A stretch of 64,000 nucleotides of DNA from Catonia carolina (GCA_035578175.1 JAQMRL010000006.1:65270001-65334000); one strand, 5' to 3'; counted from the stretch's first letter, positions 32,135-44,032 are shown. A program made the numbers and translations. The notes: a model not told the origin generated them from the letters alone.

Positions 32135-32790
32135 ATGAGCAATAACTGCAAATCGTGTTCTAAATCAGCGGGAAACCATCAACCTAAAATTCAGTGTAGC
32201 AAGTGCACTAATATTTTTCATGGAGCTTGTATTCAAATATCAAAGGATGACATTGATTTTCTGGTGACTAATAAAGAGATCTTGCGCTGTGAACCGTGTG
32301 CAAAAAGTAGAAGGAAAAGTATGCAAGTCCAATCACAGCTGAACAGAGATGAAGTTGATATTACCGATATATACAAATTGCTACAAGATATGCGAGAAGG
32401 AAACAAAGCCTAATTAAAGGATCTAGAAACAGAACTAGGGAAGTCTGTGGAAATGTGTCATGATAATATTGAAGAACTGAAGAAATTTATAAAAGCACAG
32501 CCAATTATTATAAACAATTCTCAAGAAAGCTTCGACTATCTGAAGCAAGAATATACGAAAGTATTAGAGAAAAGATGTAATGACCTGGAAACCTGGTTGG
32601 AAGATTTGGAACAATACTCTCGAGTTAACAGCATTGAAATAAATGGAATTCCCAAATAGAAAAATGAGAATGTTACTCTAATTGTTAAAATGGTGGGGGA
32701 GACTATTGGAATATCGATGGATGAGAAAGATACAGATGCCTGCGATAGTCTAGGAGTTTCTAGAAAGGATTTAGGGCGCTCAAGAGAAAT
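32135..32790 (+). pseudogene. CR1-type LINE ORF1 with PHD finger and coiled coil
   Basis: The frame ending at 32413 has a PHD-like zinc finger: CKSC...CSKCTNIFHGACIQIS...CEPC, starting from ATG at 32135. After one stop a second frame (32447-32659) continues with EELKKFIK, a heptad-rich coiled coil and LEDLEQYSRVNSIEINGIPK, the motif that ends the coiled coil in CR1/L1-type ORF1 proteins. ENVTLIVKMVGETIGI then follows. PHD plus coiled coil is a known ORF1 layout in CR1/L2-like elements. Broken by stops and cut by a SINE at about 32800. Confidence 0.7.
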
Positions 32791-32809
32791 TTGATACTGT
32801 ATTATTTTT

Positions 32810-33120
32810 ATGCCGGTCCGACATTCGTGTTTTGCCCGCCGTGATGTGGTTGCTGCTGCCAGTAGATAGTGCAGCGATCAAACCTCTCACAGCGTGTGTG
32901 CCAGTGGTAAGACATACCCAATGACCGGTGGAAGCGATAGTTGAAGGTGAACAATCAGTATCAATCCGATCATTTGAGAAGTCATTATGCAGTCTTGGGT
33001 TCAAATCCCATTCAGGCACGGCATATTTTCACATGTTACAAAAAATCATTTCATCCTTCACCGTCTGCATTAGCAGTAACTGCAGAACAGTCGGATGTTA
33101 AATAAAAAATACAAATTTGA
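32810..33120 (+). repeat. Composite SINE: foreign 5' half with family A body and tail
   Basis: From about 32961, CATTATGCAGTCTTGGGTTC AAATCCCATTCAGGCACGGC, then TATTTTCACATGTTACAAAA and CAGAACAGTCGGATGTTAAA, is the family A B box, body and tail. The first 150 bases after GCCGGTCCGAC do not resemble the usual head. Confidence 0.6.
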
Positions 33121-33159
33121 GAAGGTCCATAAGGAGAAGGATGTAGCACTCAACATTGA

Positions 33160-33304
33160 GTATTCTTGCTCCGTACTGATCATTTCCCTTCGCTTCACCA
33201 GGGACAGCTCCTATTTGTTTAGGCAGCAGTAAACGGTGCTTGCTGCACCGGCGACCGCTCCTATTCTTTTAGGCAGCAGTGTAGACGACCCTTTCCCTTC
33301 GCTT
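33160..33304 (+). repeat. Short direct repeats in a GC-richer patch
   Basis: TTTCCCTTCGCTTCACCAG occurs at about 33184 and 33291, and GCTCCTATT.TTTTAGGCAGCAGT occurs twice between them. Unlike the surrounding AT-rich DNA. Origin unknown. Confidence 0.6.
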
Positions 33305-33475
33305 CACCAGCGAATGCTCATCATGCGGTTTTGGGTTTAAATCCCATTCAGGCATGGCATATTTTCATACATTAAAAAAAAAAAATAATTTCATCCTTCA
33401 CAGTCTGCATTAGCAATAATTGCAGAACAGTCGGACGTTAAACAAAATAAATAAAATAAAACAAACAAGAATTCT
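33305..33475 (+). repeat. tRNA-SINE (family A), head-truncated
   Basis: CATCATGCGGTTTTGGGTTT AAATCCCATTCAGGCATGGC, body and tail GAACAGTCGGACGTTAAAC with an (AAATA)n-like end. Confidence 0.75.
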
Positions 33476-33720
33476 TTAGCAAAACCCAGTATGATTACAG
33501 GGATGGTTTGAATACTGAGAAAGCACAGCTTGCTTACATGATTAATTTTAATAGTGTACTGAACGGAGGAAGCTTCGTGCTGGGATATTTGTTGATATTA
33601 TGAAAGCTTTTGACACTGTTGACCATTCTCTTCTTTTATCGAGGTTGAATGAGGCGGGAGTACGAGGCATACCACTGAACGGGTTTTGGACGTATTTGTC
33701 AAATAGAACTTCATGAAGCA
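33476..33720 (+). pseudogene. LINE reverse transcriptase fragment, motif A region
   Basis: KTQYDYRDGLNTEKAQLAY, then after a frame change GIFVDIMKAFDTVDHSLLLS and RLNEAGVRGIPLNGFWTYLS. F.D..KAFDTVDH.LLL is RT motif A of CR1/Rex1-type LINEs. It probably belongs to the same family as 44190-45201. Confidence 0.7.
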
Positions 33721-34974
33721 TTAACATACAATTTTAGTTTTAATATTGTAATTTTTATATGGCTGTCACTTCATTAGAAAATTACATTATAGGTTATCAG
33801 TTTGAAACAGGTTTTCTGTTTTTTTTATTAGCTTGCTTTTATTATTACTGTAGTAGTATAAGTGATGTATAGTTATTATTATTATGCTCTAGTTTGTAAG
33901 ATATAAGAGATTTATTTAATTGAAGGGTAGGATTTCTAAGTAAAAACATTATAATTTTTAGTGTACCCAAGTGAAGAGATTTTGTATTTTTCCCTATCAT
34001 AATATTTTCGTTCTATGACTATTTAAACCATATATTTTTGCTATTTAAAATTTGGAAATTGTTAGTAAATAAGTTTCAAATACTGTGATTAGTTTTGGTT
34101 AATTTGATTTTTGCCAGATTTTCAAGTTAAACTTCAAATTTTCATACATCTGTAAGAGATAAATGCTGCTATTTTATAAATAAATCTGTTTTGTTATTAT
34201 AAATGTTTATTATATATAAATTTATTTATTATTAACAATCTTAATTTATTAATTAATATAATGTTGTATTATGTTGTTTACTTATTATATTTTTACTATG
34301 TAATAATTTTGTCTAAAAATTAAAAACCTTATTAAAATTACATAGTTATTTTGTATTTACTCCTACTGTTTGTGTCACAAAGTTTAATGTTGGAGCAATA
34401 ATGGCCTAACCCACAAGATTTTTTAACAAAGTGAATTATTATGTGTACCAAAACAATTAAAACAATAATTACTTACATAAGTAATAATACAACTTCATTT
34501 AAGACTAAAATTTAAAGTTTATAATGTTTTATTTAGCTTGGCGGTACCTCAACACTAATTTTAATAAGGTACCTAACCACATTTTTTCCCAGTTAGTGTT
34601 ATAAAAATGTTGCTGTAACTTTGGTTAATTATTGTGTTATAAAATTAGTTTAATTAGAAAATGTATTGTGTGTGGATAAGTAATTAGTTTATTTTATGGT
34701 TTCAAAAACCAATGTAAAATTTGTAACTTGGAAATTATGTGTGTGAATAATAATAAAAAAAATTATAATTCAAAAACAACAGGTAATGAAACATACAATG
34801 TTGTATGTACAATGTAGTATGCAAGTACAGTGAGCCTTTTGCAACAGTAAAAAATAAAAATATTAAGGTAAAAACAAGTTACAATACTGTAGAATTTGTT
34901 CCATATTATACAGGACGGGGTTAGGCCACTATAGTTCTGAGCCATTGATATGTTACATACTGTTAATCAGGCTG
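33721..34974. other. AT-rich DNA, nothing recognised
   Basis: More than 1.2 kb with very high A/T content. No frame with recognisable residues and no repeat family found. Confidence 0.45.
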
Positions 34975-35698
34975 TTGGGAGAATATTTACGGTTTTCAAT
35001 TCTTCTGACATTAATCAGAAATATCATAATTTTATTGAGACATTAAAATTTCATTATAATAGTTGTCCAATTAAAAAAAAAAGATGTAAAAAATATTGTC
35101 AGTGACACAGATGAGTGGGTCACAGGGGAAATTTTGCAAATAAGGTCTGAAGTTAGAGATGTATACTCAGATTTTCTTTCACATAGATTTTTTTGATACT
35201 CAGATTTTTTTCACCTTTAACGAACAAAGGTACAAAACTATTAAAAAACATTATGCCAGAGAAGTCCAGAGAGCTAAATGTAAAAAAACTGCTGAAGTCC
35301 TTCATAAATCACCAAATCTAAACTCAGCAATATGGGAAATAATAAATTATGTTTAATTTTAATTTTATGCAGAATTTCATTGTTCACAATCATAACACGG
35401 GAAACAGGAATGATTATTATGTGGCTAATCACTCCACAAAATTGTTTGAACAAAAACCTACTTATGCAGGGAGAAAATTCATAAATAAATTACCCCAATC
35501 TTTAAAGTGTTGTGAGGATTTGTATTCCTTTAAAAAAAATCTAAAAAACTACTTGATCGGTGAAACTTTTTATAGCGTACAAGAATTTCTTTCTTGATAG
35601 TAATGATACATTGTGTGATTCTTTTATGTATTTCAGGTGTTATATCTCTGACGACATGTCCTATACTCCTCCTGGAGTCTCCAGAGCGAAAAAAAAAA
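34975..35698 (+). mobile_element. Internally deleted CR1-type LINE copy
   Basis: The first part (about 34975-35350) reads DEWVTGEILQIRSEV and then RYKTIKKHYAREVQRAKCKK, NLNSAIWEIIN, the linker between endonuclease and RT. At 35350 it jumps straight to the RT C-terminus, MQNFIVHNHNTGNRNDYYVA through LIGETFYSVQEFLS, followed by the 3' UTR and a poly-A run at 35690-35703. The whole RT catalytic domain is missing. The last 80 residues are nearly identical to 44190-45201. Confidence 0.75.
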
Positions 35699-35703
35699 AA
35701 AAA

Positions 35704-36179
35704 TAACAGATACTCCAATAGCTTCAATTTGAGTCTGAAATTGGATTTCAGAACAAGATTATTTAATGCTGATGAAGGTTGTAACTCCTCCACTAACTCT
35801 ATCTGAATTTATATGATAGTTATAAAATGTTTCATTTCTGCGCAGTAGTCATTTTTAAAGTTAGTTTCTTGAACCCAAATAATTTCTGTATTACGTAAAC
35901 ATTAAGTAGATGTAAATTTACGTACTGGGGTTTGTACCCATTCATGTTCCATTGAAGTATATCTATGTTCATAATTATAAAAACTAACCAAACTTAAATT
36001 CAATCAAAACCTGAAAAACCACTGGCTTCATCATCGCTGGAATTTGATGTTAATGAAACTTCAGTTCCATTATTAAGCAATGTAATGTCCAATTGTTTTT
36101 AAATTTTTGTCTTTAAATATCTTTCTAACAATAATGGATAAGTTTGCATTAGAAGAAGTATAATTGCAGGAAATTCAGT
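35704..36179. other. No recognised feature
   Basis: AT-rich; nothing identified. Confidence 0.35.
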
Positions 36180-37470
36180 TGAAAATTCACAAAATATTTC
36201 TGTTACCTTAGGAACTCCTTTCTAGAAGGTTTTTTAGTTGGAGAAAATCAAGAACGTATGGATTACCCGGAGATGAGAGAGTCTATTGAAAAGGAAGAAG
36301 GTGATTGTCTAAGCTATCATTATCAGATGAAATAGTTTTAGTTTTCTTGAATTTTTTACTTTAGTGTGGTGCTTTGAAAGAGGATGGACTAACATTTTGT
36401 AGACTTGGGAAATCATCCAGTTTTAAAACAGTAAAGGTACTAGAGCTGGTTTCAGATAGTGGGCGTTTTTCTAATAGGTCTAGTAGAAAACAGGTTTCAT
36501 CGCCTGTATATCAGATGTATCACTTATATCAGGTTCTATAGAGATAGAAGGGTGATGAACTATCTCATTCAAGTTAGTGGACTCGCTTGCATCACAGTCT
36601 GCTTCATTAACTTTCCAACTGAGCTACTGAAGGTGCGTCAAGTTGTACCGTATCGGAAGATACGATGTCATTAGATAGGCCTACGTAGTTGTCAGGGCAA
36701 TGCTTTGCCAGACGATTTTGTGATTTGCAAATGAAACACAAAATTACATCAGTGGGATATGTATATTCAATAAGCAGTGCCGTCAAAGTCAACTTAAAAC
36801 GATTCTGGTAATATTTTATCGTCAGGATGTACATAAACATGTTGCCTGAAGTTCATTATATGGGAATACCCAGGATCATTACATCCTGCACAAAAACATG
36901 TCAGTTTGGATCCCAACCTTACTTTTAGGTCGTTCAACGTATCTTTCAGAATTTAGTGTGGAATAATGGGGCACACATTCAACAAGACTATTCCCTTGAA
37001 GTTTGTCAATAAAGGTCTATTTAAAAGAATTTTTTTTTTTAACGTCGCATCAACTGCAACGGTCATTAGCGACGACGTTGGGGTGGAACTTTATGTGATG
37101 TAGGATGAAATGATTTTTTGTAACGTATGAAAATATGCCATGCCTGAGTGGGATTCGAACCCAGGACCGCACAATGACAGGCGAGCACGTTACCAACTGT
37201 GCCAATGCGGCCAGGGAAATACCATTTTTTTGGATGAATTTTTTAATAATGTCACTTGAACTGAGATACATGCATATCCTATTTTTGGATATTCTTGAAA
37301 CAAATTTTTTGTTTATAGGATTGACTAACGCTCCAACTGCACTGACGTAAACAAATTCAAACTCCGTCAATAGCATCAATAATGATCACTTGCAGGAAAT
37401 GAATCCGTACAAGTAACATTGGCATAACTCATTCTAGAATGAGTTGTTTCTAAAACAGTAGGCCTAGTTT
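36180..37470 (-). pseudogene. Jockey-like LINE ORF1 (Gag-like) split by a SINE
   Basis: Read on the minus strand across shifts: EFVYVSAVGALVNPINKKFV and SRISKNRICMYLSSSDIIKK (before the SINE), then SHIMNFRQHVYVHPDDKILP, CFICKSQNRLAKHCPDNY (a CCHC zinc knuckle) and FTVLKLDDFPSLQNVSPSSF. This order (RISNKRICMYLSS, QVY..P.D...P.SF, CFLCK..GH...C, DDFPSL) is the ORF1 protein of arthropod Jockey-group LINEs. Several stops and frame shifts; dead. Confidence 0.65.
37029..37213 (-). repeat. tRNA-SINE (family A, tail type 2) inside LINE ORF1
   Basis: Minus strand: GGCCGCATTGGCACAGTTGG, GGTCCTGGGTTCGAATCCCA, TTCATACGTTACAAAAAATC and the tail TCGCTAATGACCGTTGCAGT, GATGCGACGTTAAAAAA. Same tail as 10998-11167 and unlike the other family A copies. 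Confidence 0.8.
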
Positions 37471-38540
37471 CAGTTTTGTTTATATTGTTGTAAATTTTGA
37501 TTTTTTCAATATGGCTTCTGTACTCAGAAGTCATATGACAATATTTTGTGCACTCAAGTCCACTAAAAAATATTATTTAACACTTGAACTAGTGAAAAAT
37601 AAGTATCAAAGACATTAAAAATTACATTTAATTCATATTACCTAACAGTTGAATTACTCTTATGAAAAAAATAATTTGTAATTATGAGAAGAGCGACATT
37701 GTACTGTAGCTTAAAGTTGTAAACAAAAAACAGCTCTCACATTTTACTTTTGTAACATCAACTTATTTAATTATTTAAACTGACAGGTCAATTTTGTTTG
37801 CTAGTATATTTTTGGAAATATAACATCACCCCTTTTTTTAATTTGTTGTTACCTTTAAAATGCTTTCTTAAAATTTTGCTGTTACTAAGCACTGTAAAGC
37901 ACACAAAGGCAAGATTACATGTCTATCGTCTTATGTTAAAGCTTTGAACCACACCGAGAATTTCTTCCCACTGCAGTCTGGTTGTCGATTTTTTCACACA
38001 TTACCAATGATTGACGAATCCCAGGAGCAAACACACTACTACTGTTACCGTTCATATCAAAACTATCTGGAAAGCTCTTATTTCATAAAACGAAGAATTT
38101 TGACGATCGGTCGTGAAATCAAATCGCCTCCAGTTTTAGTTTTGCAAAATTACTGAGAATTACATAAACAAATAACAACCTTTTTTGAAATGCTTTTAAA
38201 AATTTCTGTTTTTATCGAGGTGACTCCTCTAGATCCACTATGTGTTATTACAGTGATTTCATGACAATCTGTAAATACAAAGTGGTCTCGGCTTCAAATT
38301 ATCACACTTGAAACCCATAGTTATCACAACTTACTTTGAATGAATAAGCAGTAGGTATATAATAAAATAAAATTTATTTTTGCAATGCACAAAAACACAA
38401 TTATGTTCATTTTTTATTATTAATCATTCTGCCGTAGTGTGTCTTTCATTTAGTATCAGTAAAATGTAGTTATAACATAGTGTCAGCAAGTAGTTTGAAG
38501 TTGAACAATACCTATATTGCCCAACATGAAAGAAGTCCGT
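37471..38540. other. No recognised feature
   Basis: Mostly AT-rich. The open frame 37944-38156 has no similarity I recognise and no gene-like context. Confidence 0.4.
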
Positions 38541-38559
38541 TGTACTTGAAGAGTTCTTT

Positions 38560-39475
38560 TTTAAGAACGAAGAAACATTGGATCAGAGTAAAATGTACAG
38601 AGATTAAAAGTAAAATGGTAGATGGTTAAACGCAGTTTACAGAAAAACAAAAATTTGGAGAACGTAAGAAGAAAGCTGTCAATTTACCAAGTGCACGGAG
38701 CAAACCATTGTTGAATGGTCAAGAGAGAGCAGAAAACTGGAAGAAATACATAGACCAACTCTACAGGGGGAAAAATTAGATCATAATGCGATAGAACAAG
38801 AAACTGATGTTGAAAATCAAAGAGGTGACCCTATACTAAGGGAAGAATTTGATCGGGCACTTAAGGATATGAATATGAATAAGATGGCAGGAATAGACGA
38901 CATACCATCAGAATTATTATATTGTGGAGAAGTTGAACAAAACAAATTGTACAAACTCGTGTGCAGAATGCATGAGAGTGGAGCAGTACAATCATACTTT
39001 TAAAAAAAAACTTATATACTCATACCAATAAAATCAGAAGCGGAAAAGTGTAAACAATGTAGAACTATCACCCTAACAAGTCACGCATCCTAGTTACATA
39101 CGAGAATTGTATACAAGAGAATAGAACATCGAGTACAAGTGCTGGAAGATGACAGATTTGGATTTAGAAGGAGAATGGGAACTCGAGTTGCAATATTGGC
39201 TGGGAGATTTATTATTGAGAAAAGCATAAAGAAAATAAAGCAATTTATATGGCATTAATAGATTTAGAGGAAGCAATTGACAATTTGGACTTAGTAAAAT
39301 GTTTAAAACCTTGAAAACGGTAGGAATTAAATTCAAGTTAATCTAAAGGAAAGTTATTTACAGTCTGTATAAGAATCACACGGCTGTTATGTAAATTGAG
39401 GGATATAAAGAAGCTACAGTAATAAAAGGTGTACGACAAGGATGTTCATTGTCACCACTACTTTTTAACTAGTAA
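38560..39475 (+). pseudogene. Decayed RTE-like reverse transcriptase
   Basis: Across stops and shifts: ALKDMNMNKMAGIDDIPSEL, RTITLTSHAS, FGFRRRMGTRVAILAGRF, ALIDLEEAIDNLD (motif A, weakened) and GVRQGCSLSPLLFN (motif B). Endonuclease and motif C are missing. The matching RT C-terminus appears at 40396-40680, after two inserted elements. Confidence 0.65.
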
Positions 39476-39479
39476 CGTG

Positions 39480-40230
39480 AGCATAAGTCAGGGTGCACTG
39501 TCTAAGAATGCTTACACCTTTGTTGTTACGGCTTCTGATGTATGCCTTGATCCACACCAATCTGCAAAAAAACTTACGGCTACGCAAATGGGTATTACAC
39601 ATTGTCCACTTCAACCAATAATACTGGAGATTGGAAAAAAAGTGTACCGGCTAGTTTTACTGCAAGAATTACGAAACAGATTATGCTATGTGGGTGAATT
39701 TTGGTGAGTGGTATCTCATTATGAATGAAGCTGATCCAAATTTTTCAAAAAAAAAATCTTTGAAGCAACGAAACATCTTCCAAATGAATGGAAGAGTAAA
39801 TAGGCACAATTTGTGTTTACTGGTCTCATAAAAACTCACATTTAATTATGCAAGAAGTGAATACTTGAGGTGTTATGGTTCAGGCAATGTGTCAGTTATC
39901 ACGGATTGGTTGGACCTTATTTTTTTTGATACAAACATTAATGCCGAATTGTATTTGGAATTACTGGTAGAATTAAGACAGGCTTTGAATGAAGATACAA
40001 GTTTTGAAGGCCATTAAACGATCTTGCAACAACATGAAGCACCGGCTCATTTTGGAATTGAAGTTCTGGATTGGGAGAGGTGGCCATATTGCTTATCCTC
40101 TACATTCTCTTGACCTAATGTTAATGGATTTCTCTGTATGATGCATTGTAAAAGACAGAGTGTTCGTAAATAACATTAATAACCTGTATCACTTGAAAGA
40201 ACTCATCAGTTATGAATTGACTTCATAAAT
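39480..40230 (+). pseudogene. Tc3-like (DDE_3) transposase pseudogene
   Basis: An N-terminal helix-turn-helix remnant (LTATQMGITH, VYRLVLLQEL) is followed, across shifts, by EADPNFSKK, FQMNGRVNRHNLC, then QAMCQLSRIGWTLFFLIQTL-like and LYLELLVELRQALNED. QQHEAPAHFGIEV and IVKDRVFVNNINNLYHLKEL come next. The pattern (NE.DP.F...FSDEATF..NG.VNRHN...QDGAP.H...LTPLDF.LWG..KD) is that of Tc3-like DDE_3 transposases common in arthropods. Many stops. It sits between the two parts of an RTE-like RT. Confidence 0.6.
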
Positions 40231-40253
40231 GGAAACCCTGCTTTGTTGATTTT

Positions 40254-40395
40254 GGCCGGCCTGTTGGCAAGGTGGTTAATGCAACTGGTTTCTACGCCGG
40301 GATCCTGGGTTTGATTCCCGGTCAGGTCTGGCATTTTTTCCACTCATCTTCATGTATCATCCGTCCCACCGTCTAACTAATTTAGACATTCTTAG
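40254..40395 (+). repeat. tRNA-derived SINE, head type 2
   Basis: GGCCGGCCTGTTGGCAAGGT, GGTTAATGCAACTGG, GGGTTTGATTCCCGGTCAGG, CTGGCATTTTTTCCACTCAT and CTTCATGTATCATCC. The tail after CACCGTCTAA is lost. Confidence 0.75.
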
Positions 40396-40680
40396 ATGAG
40401 TGGTTGAAAGAAGAAGTATATGGAAACATTTTACCAGAAGAAGGGATAGGCTAGTGGAGCATATCTTAAGACATCCAGGTATTGGTCAATCAATAATGGA
40501 GAGTAATATTAAAGGAGTAAATTGTAGAGGGAGGCAAAGGTTAGAATATTTAAAGCAAATTTAAAATATATAGGGTGTTGCAGATATGTAGATATGAAAC
40601 GACTAGCACAAGATAGAACAGCTTGGAGAACTGCAACAAACCAGTAGAGCCTGATGGCAAAAAAAAGTAAAATGTGATTG
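40396..40680 (+). pseudogene. RTE-like RT C-terminus
   Basis: RDRLVEHILRHPGIGQSIME, GRQRLEYLKQI and KRLAQDRTAWRTATNQ. This is the conserved tail that should follow the RT at 38560-39475. Confidence 0.7.
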
Positions 40681-41036
40681 AGATAATACGCCTTTTTATT
40701 TCAACTTAGTGCTTTGCATTCTTTAAAACAGAGAAACAAAGTAGAATATGGTAGAAGTAGAAATTTAACAAATTCCTAGATGTACGAATTTATGTGAAAC
40801 AAGCACCATGCAGACAAAATTTTGTCTGAAAAATGTTAATGCATGTAAGAAAGTTTTGGCCACTTGCGGTTGAAGTGGTAAGTTTAATATTTTATCAATT
40901 ATTGTAATATATTATTGGTAAATAAATAAATAAAACAAGTAATAAATTTAAATATTCAATTGTAAATCTGAATGTTTCAGTTGTGTATACAGCAAGGTGA
41001 CAGTACATCTATGGTTACAGAAATGGCCCCGCCACA
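40681..41036. other. No recognised feature
   Basis: AT-rich with an (AATA)n run at 40920. Confidence 0.35.
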
Positions 41037-41362
41037 CATGAATACATGTGGACACATAACAGAAGACCCAATAAAAATGCCAGAATACCCTGTAGTCAGC
41101 AGTGAACGCAAGAGATGACAGTACCTATATGATGGTGTGTTCTAGCCTAATTTCCCACAAACAGACAGAATTAGCAAGGCTTTACTGTACACAATGGAAT
41201 ATTTAAATAATGATATAATACCATACGACTGATTCAAGGTGCACAATACATTTCAAGGGTTTTTACAACGAAAATTAAAGGCAACTAAAGGCATTGTACG
41301 ATAACCACAAATGATCAGCAAAAGAGCTAAAAGAAAGATAAACCTTACAGTGACGTAACACA
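41037..41362 (+). pseudogene. Unidentified pseudogene candidate, about 100 codons with four stops
   Basis: Frame from ATG at 41039: EDPIKMPEYPVVSSERKR*, QYLYDGVF*, PNFPQTDRISKALLYTMEYL, NNDIIPYD*FKVHNTFQGFL, QRKLKATKGIVR*. The composition is protein-like, and the stops are two TGA, one TAG and one TAA, the TGA ones possibly from CGA by CpG decay. I do not recognise the family. It may be an exon of a dead transposon or a processed gene copy. Confidence 0.3.
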
Positions 41363-41974
41363 ACTTACAATTGCCCATTTAGTAGTAATAAATAACTGGA
41401 GTTGTAATGGCTTTGGAATTGTAAGTTTGGAACTAAAAAGTTCCTTTTTCTATGGCAACTGCTATCACAAACCATAACCAGTAGCATATGGAAAAAAGCG
41501 TTGAAACAGCAGAATATTAGACATCAGAAACGAAATGTGAGCAGGTAAATTAATACAAGTTTATTTCGGAATCCCTTGAAGTGATGGAAATCGCCAACAG
41601 AATTAATACAAACACAGCTGCATTACGTAATTACTAAATAAAAATAGAAAAGTGAAATGCTGACACGGTAAGTTTTCATCTGGCGAAACATCAAAATACG
41701 AAATGTAAGTCAAGTTAAAAATTAGTTTGCTATGCACCATACAATACAAATTAAACATAAAAATCTATTTGTACCTTTTATCTGATAAGACTGAAACAAT
41801 TTTTGATACAAAACGACACCGAAACGTGTTTCTACGTTTTAATAAAAATAGATAATTATCCAAAATATAAAGTACTAAAACCATACCATTACGCAACATG
41901 ACAAAATGATAACTCACCTGATTGACAAACGCCAAGAATGATAGTGATAACACAGTCGTGCAAGTAGTTTCAGT

Positions 41975-41987
41975 GGGGGGGGGGGGG
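41975..41987 (+). repeat. Poly-G run (13 G)
   Basis: An unusual homopolymer in AT-rich surroundings, with no known role here. Confidence 0.9.
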
Positions 41988-42600
41988 AATTGTCCAACGA
42001 AAATCAAAATACTTTGTTTATATTTGGTACATTTCGTATATAAATTTATACATATAATATCTACATCCAGTAAGTTGACATACGGTTTCTAGTAGTTCAA
42101 CGTTTGTCACAAAAGTTAGGAAAATATTTTAATCTGAATAAAAACATAAACATAGTAACAATTTATTTTGCTGAATCAATTTGTTACTAATACTCTTAAT
42201 AAAACCTGTTAATATTTTGAACTTTTGAACTATATATTATATAGTTGGCTGCAATGTTTGCTCTGGCTATGGCGCGGCGGGTGTTTCTCAAATGCTGTGC
42301 AGGCAATATGCCGGGTTTTGTTGCTTTGTTTGTTTGTATGTTAACGTTACTCGTCCTTTTTTATTGTACCGCTGTTGCATAAAGCACAGTTTCCACACGT
42401 ATAGTTTACTGGCGCCATATTTTTGGCGTGTGGAAACACAGCCGATGAACTGGCGACAGTCGATTGGTGCCACTTTTCATAGCACCATTTGAAGTACAAG
42501 ACAGTTGTACTTTCTGGCGTCAGTTATTGCTTTTGCTCAAAATTGTGAACTCTTGTTTGCGTTTGTAAAACGAACTGACTGAACAAAACTTATACCTACA

Positions 42601-42822
42601 ATGTCAAAAAATTGGCAACCAGATTTAGTAATTGAATTCCTGGATGTGTATGAAAAACTCCTCTGTCTCTGGAACCATAAACGGCCATCTTATAAAGACA
42701 TAAACAAAAGAGACGGGCTAAAGAAATTGTTGAAGTTTGAATTGGTAACTTACCCAAAAAAAACTATTACTTTTGTCTTATTGATAGAGATAATCAGAGT
42801 ACTCTTCACAAAGCTGTTTTAG
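42601..42822 (+). pseudogene. MADF-domain protein fragment of Harbinger-like element
   Basis: ATG start: LVIEFLDVYEKLLCLWNHKR and PSYKDINKRDGLKKL match the MADF (Adf-1/Myb-like) DNA-binding motif (fi..y...p.LW.p..p.YK...kR..A...I). After about 45 residues the similarity is lost, so the domain is cut. In Harbinger elements such a protein helps the transposase bind DNA and enter the nucleus. Confidence 0.55.
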
Positions 42823-43219
42823 CAGAAATATTTACATCTGACGCGATTGTCTTCCGATTAATAAATGATCATTAAAATTATCTGCGTATAAAACAAAAAA
42901 AGTATTGAACATGTTATACAAGTATATAACAGTAAATAGGAAAATAAATACTTTTTTAATAATTAAAGATGCTGACTGCAACAAAACAATGTTATCTTTT
43001 GCGCTTTTTAACAAGTCATACATGCTAATACAATAAAACAGAACATAATGAAATAACATATAAATAAAATGTTATGAAAATGATACCATCTCAACAAACC
43101 AAAAAGATAACAGTACTAATCGTTACAAATTTTGCACCAGTGTACAAAAAAAAATCATAGTACATTACATCTACACATCTAATCATAACTTTTATTAACT
43201 TATTGGAAAACATTGACAC

Positions 43220-43560
43220 ATATGTGGCTATTAACACCACAGCTTGATGTCACCGCCAGCCCTAGCAGTTGCGGGACCTAGGGCTAATGATGCATGCGGG
43301 GCTCTTAAGCCCAGTGTGATGTAACAATTGGCCAGACGCCCACTCCAGACTGAACTTGCATGTGACAATTAGGATTAATTCATTATTCAAGTTCCTGGGC
43401 TTGTGCCACGTCTGAATCTCTAATGTCTGGTAATTTACAAACGGGAGCCTCCTAGTAGGAATACGCCATTATATTTTAATCGGACATCTCACAGTAAACA
43501 CTGGTGGAGAAAGCTACGCGCTGGTCATCTGCGCATATCAGCTCACATATAAACCTGCCT
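43220..43560. other. GC-richer unassigned block
   Basis: CAGCCCTAGCAGTTGCGGGA, CATGCGGGGCTCTTAAGCCC and GGCTTGTGCCACGTCTGAAT stand out from AT-rich flanks. Possibly an inserted repeat. No family recognised. Confidence 0.3.
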
Positions 43561-43729
43561 GCTGCTTGCTGGCAGGTTGCTAAGTGTACATTGCGTCGTA
43601 TAATACATATTCATAAATAATAACAACTTGTTAATTAATTATTATAACATAAGTATAAAAATAACTTTAAAAGATTATTACTGGCCAAACAATGCTTTAT
43701 AATATTGAAATTGGTAGTCAAAATGTTCA

Positions 43730-44032
43730 AAATACGTACCTCAAAGTAATCACAAGTCTTTCTTCCCGTAATATTGGTTGCTTGTACAAGTTGCACCATT
43801 GTTTTTGTAAACAAAGTTCTAATTTTGACAATATAAAATTTCCAGAGTCATTCTCATGTATTTCAAAAACCTGTCTCTTTATTTTAATTGCGGAAAAAGA
43901 TGATGAAACTCGCTGTACAATTTTCTGTTCTTATTAATGTCACTAACGGTATTGTTTTTAAATGATAATAATTTCGTGGAAATGTTTTCCATTAGAAATA
44001 ATTCATTATCACTGCTGCTACTGGAACCCATG
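43730..44032 (-). pseudogene. Harbinger transposase N-terminal fragment
   Basis: From ATG at 44032: SSSSSDNELFLMENISTK, then RKLYSEFHHLFPQLK, a stop, and in another frame KLELCLQKQWCNLYK and REERLVITLRY. The EFH.LFP.L...ERL.VTLRYLA pattern is the start of Harbinger/HARBI1-type transposases. The DDE core is absent. Confidence 0.6.

Noticed and set aside
37944..38156. 70-codon frame MNHTENFFPLQSGCRFF...
   Set aside because: No recognisable domain, repeat context or splice structure; not separable from chance.
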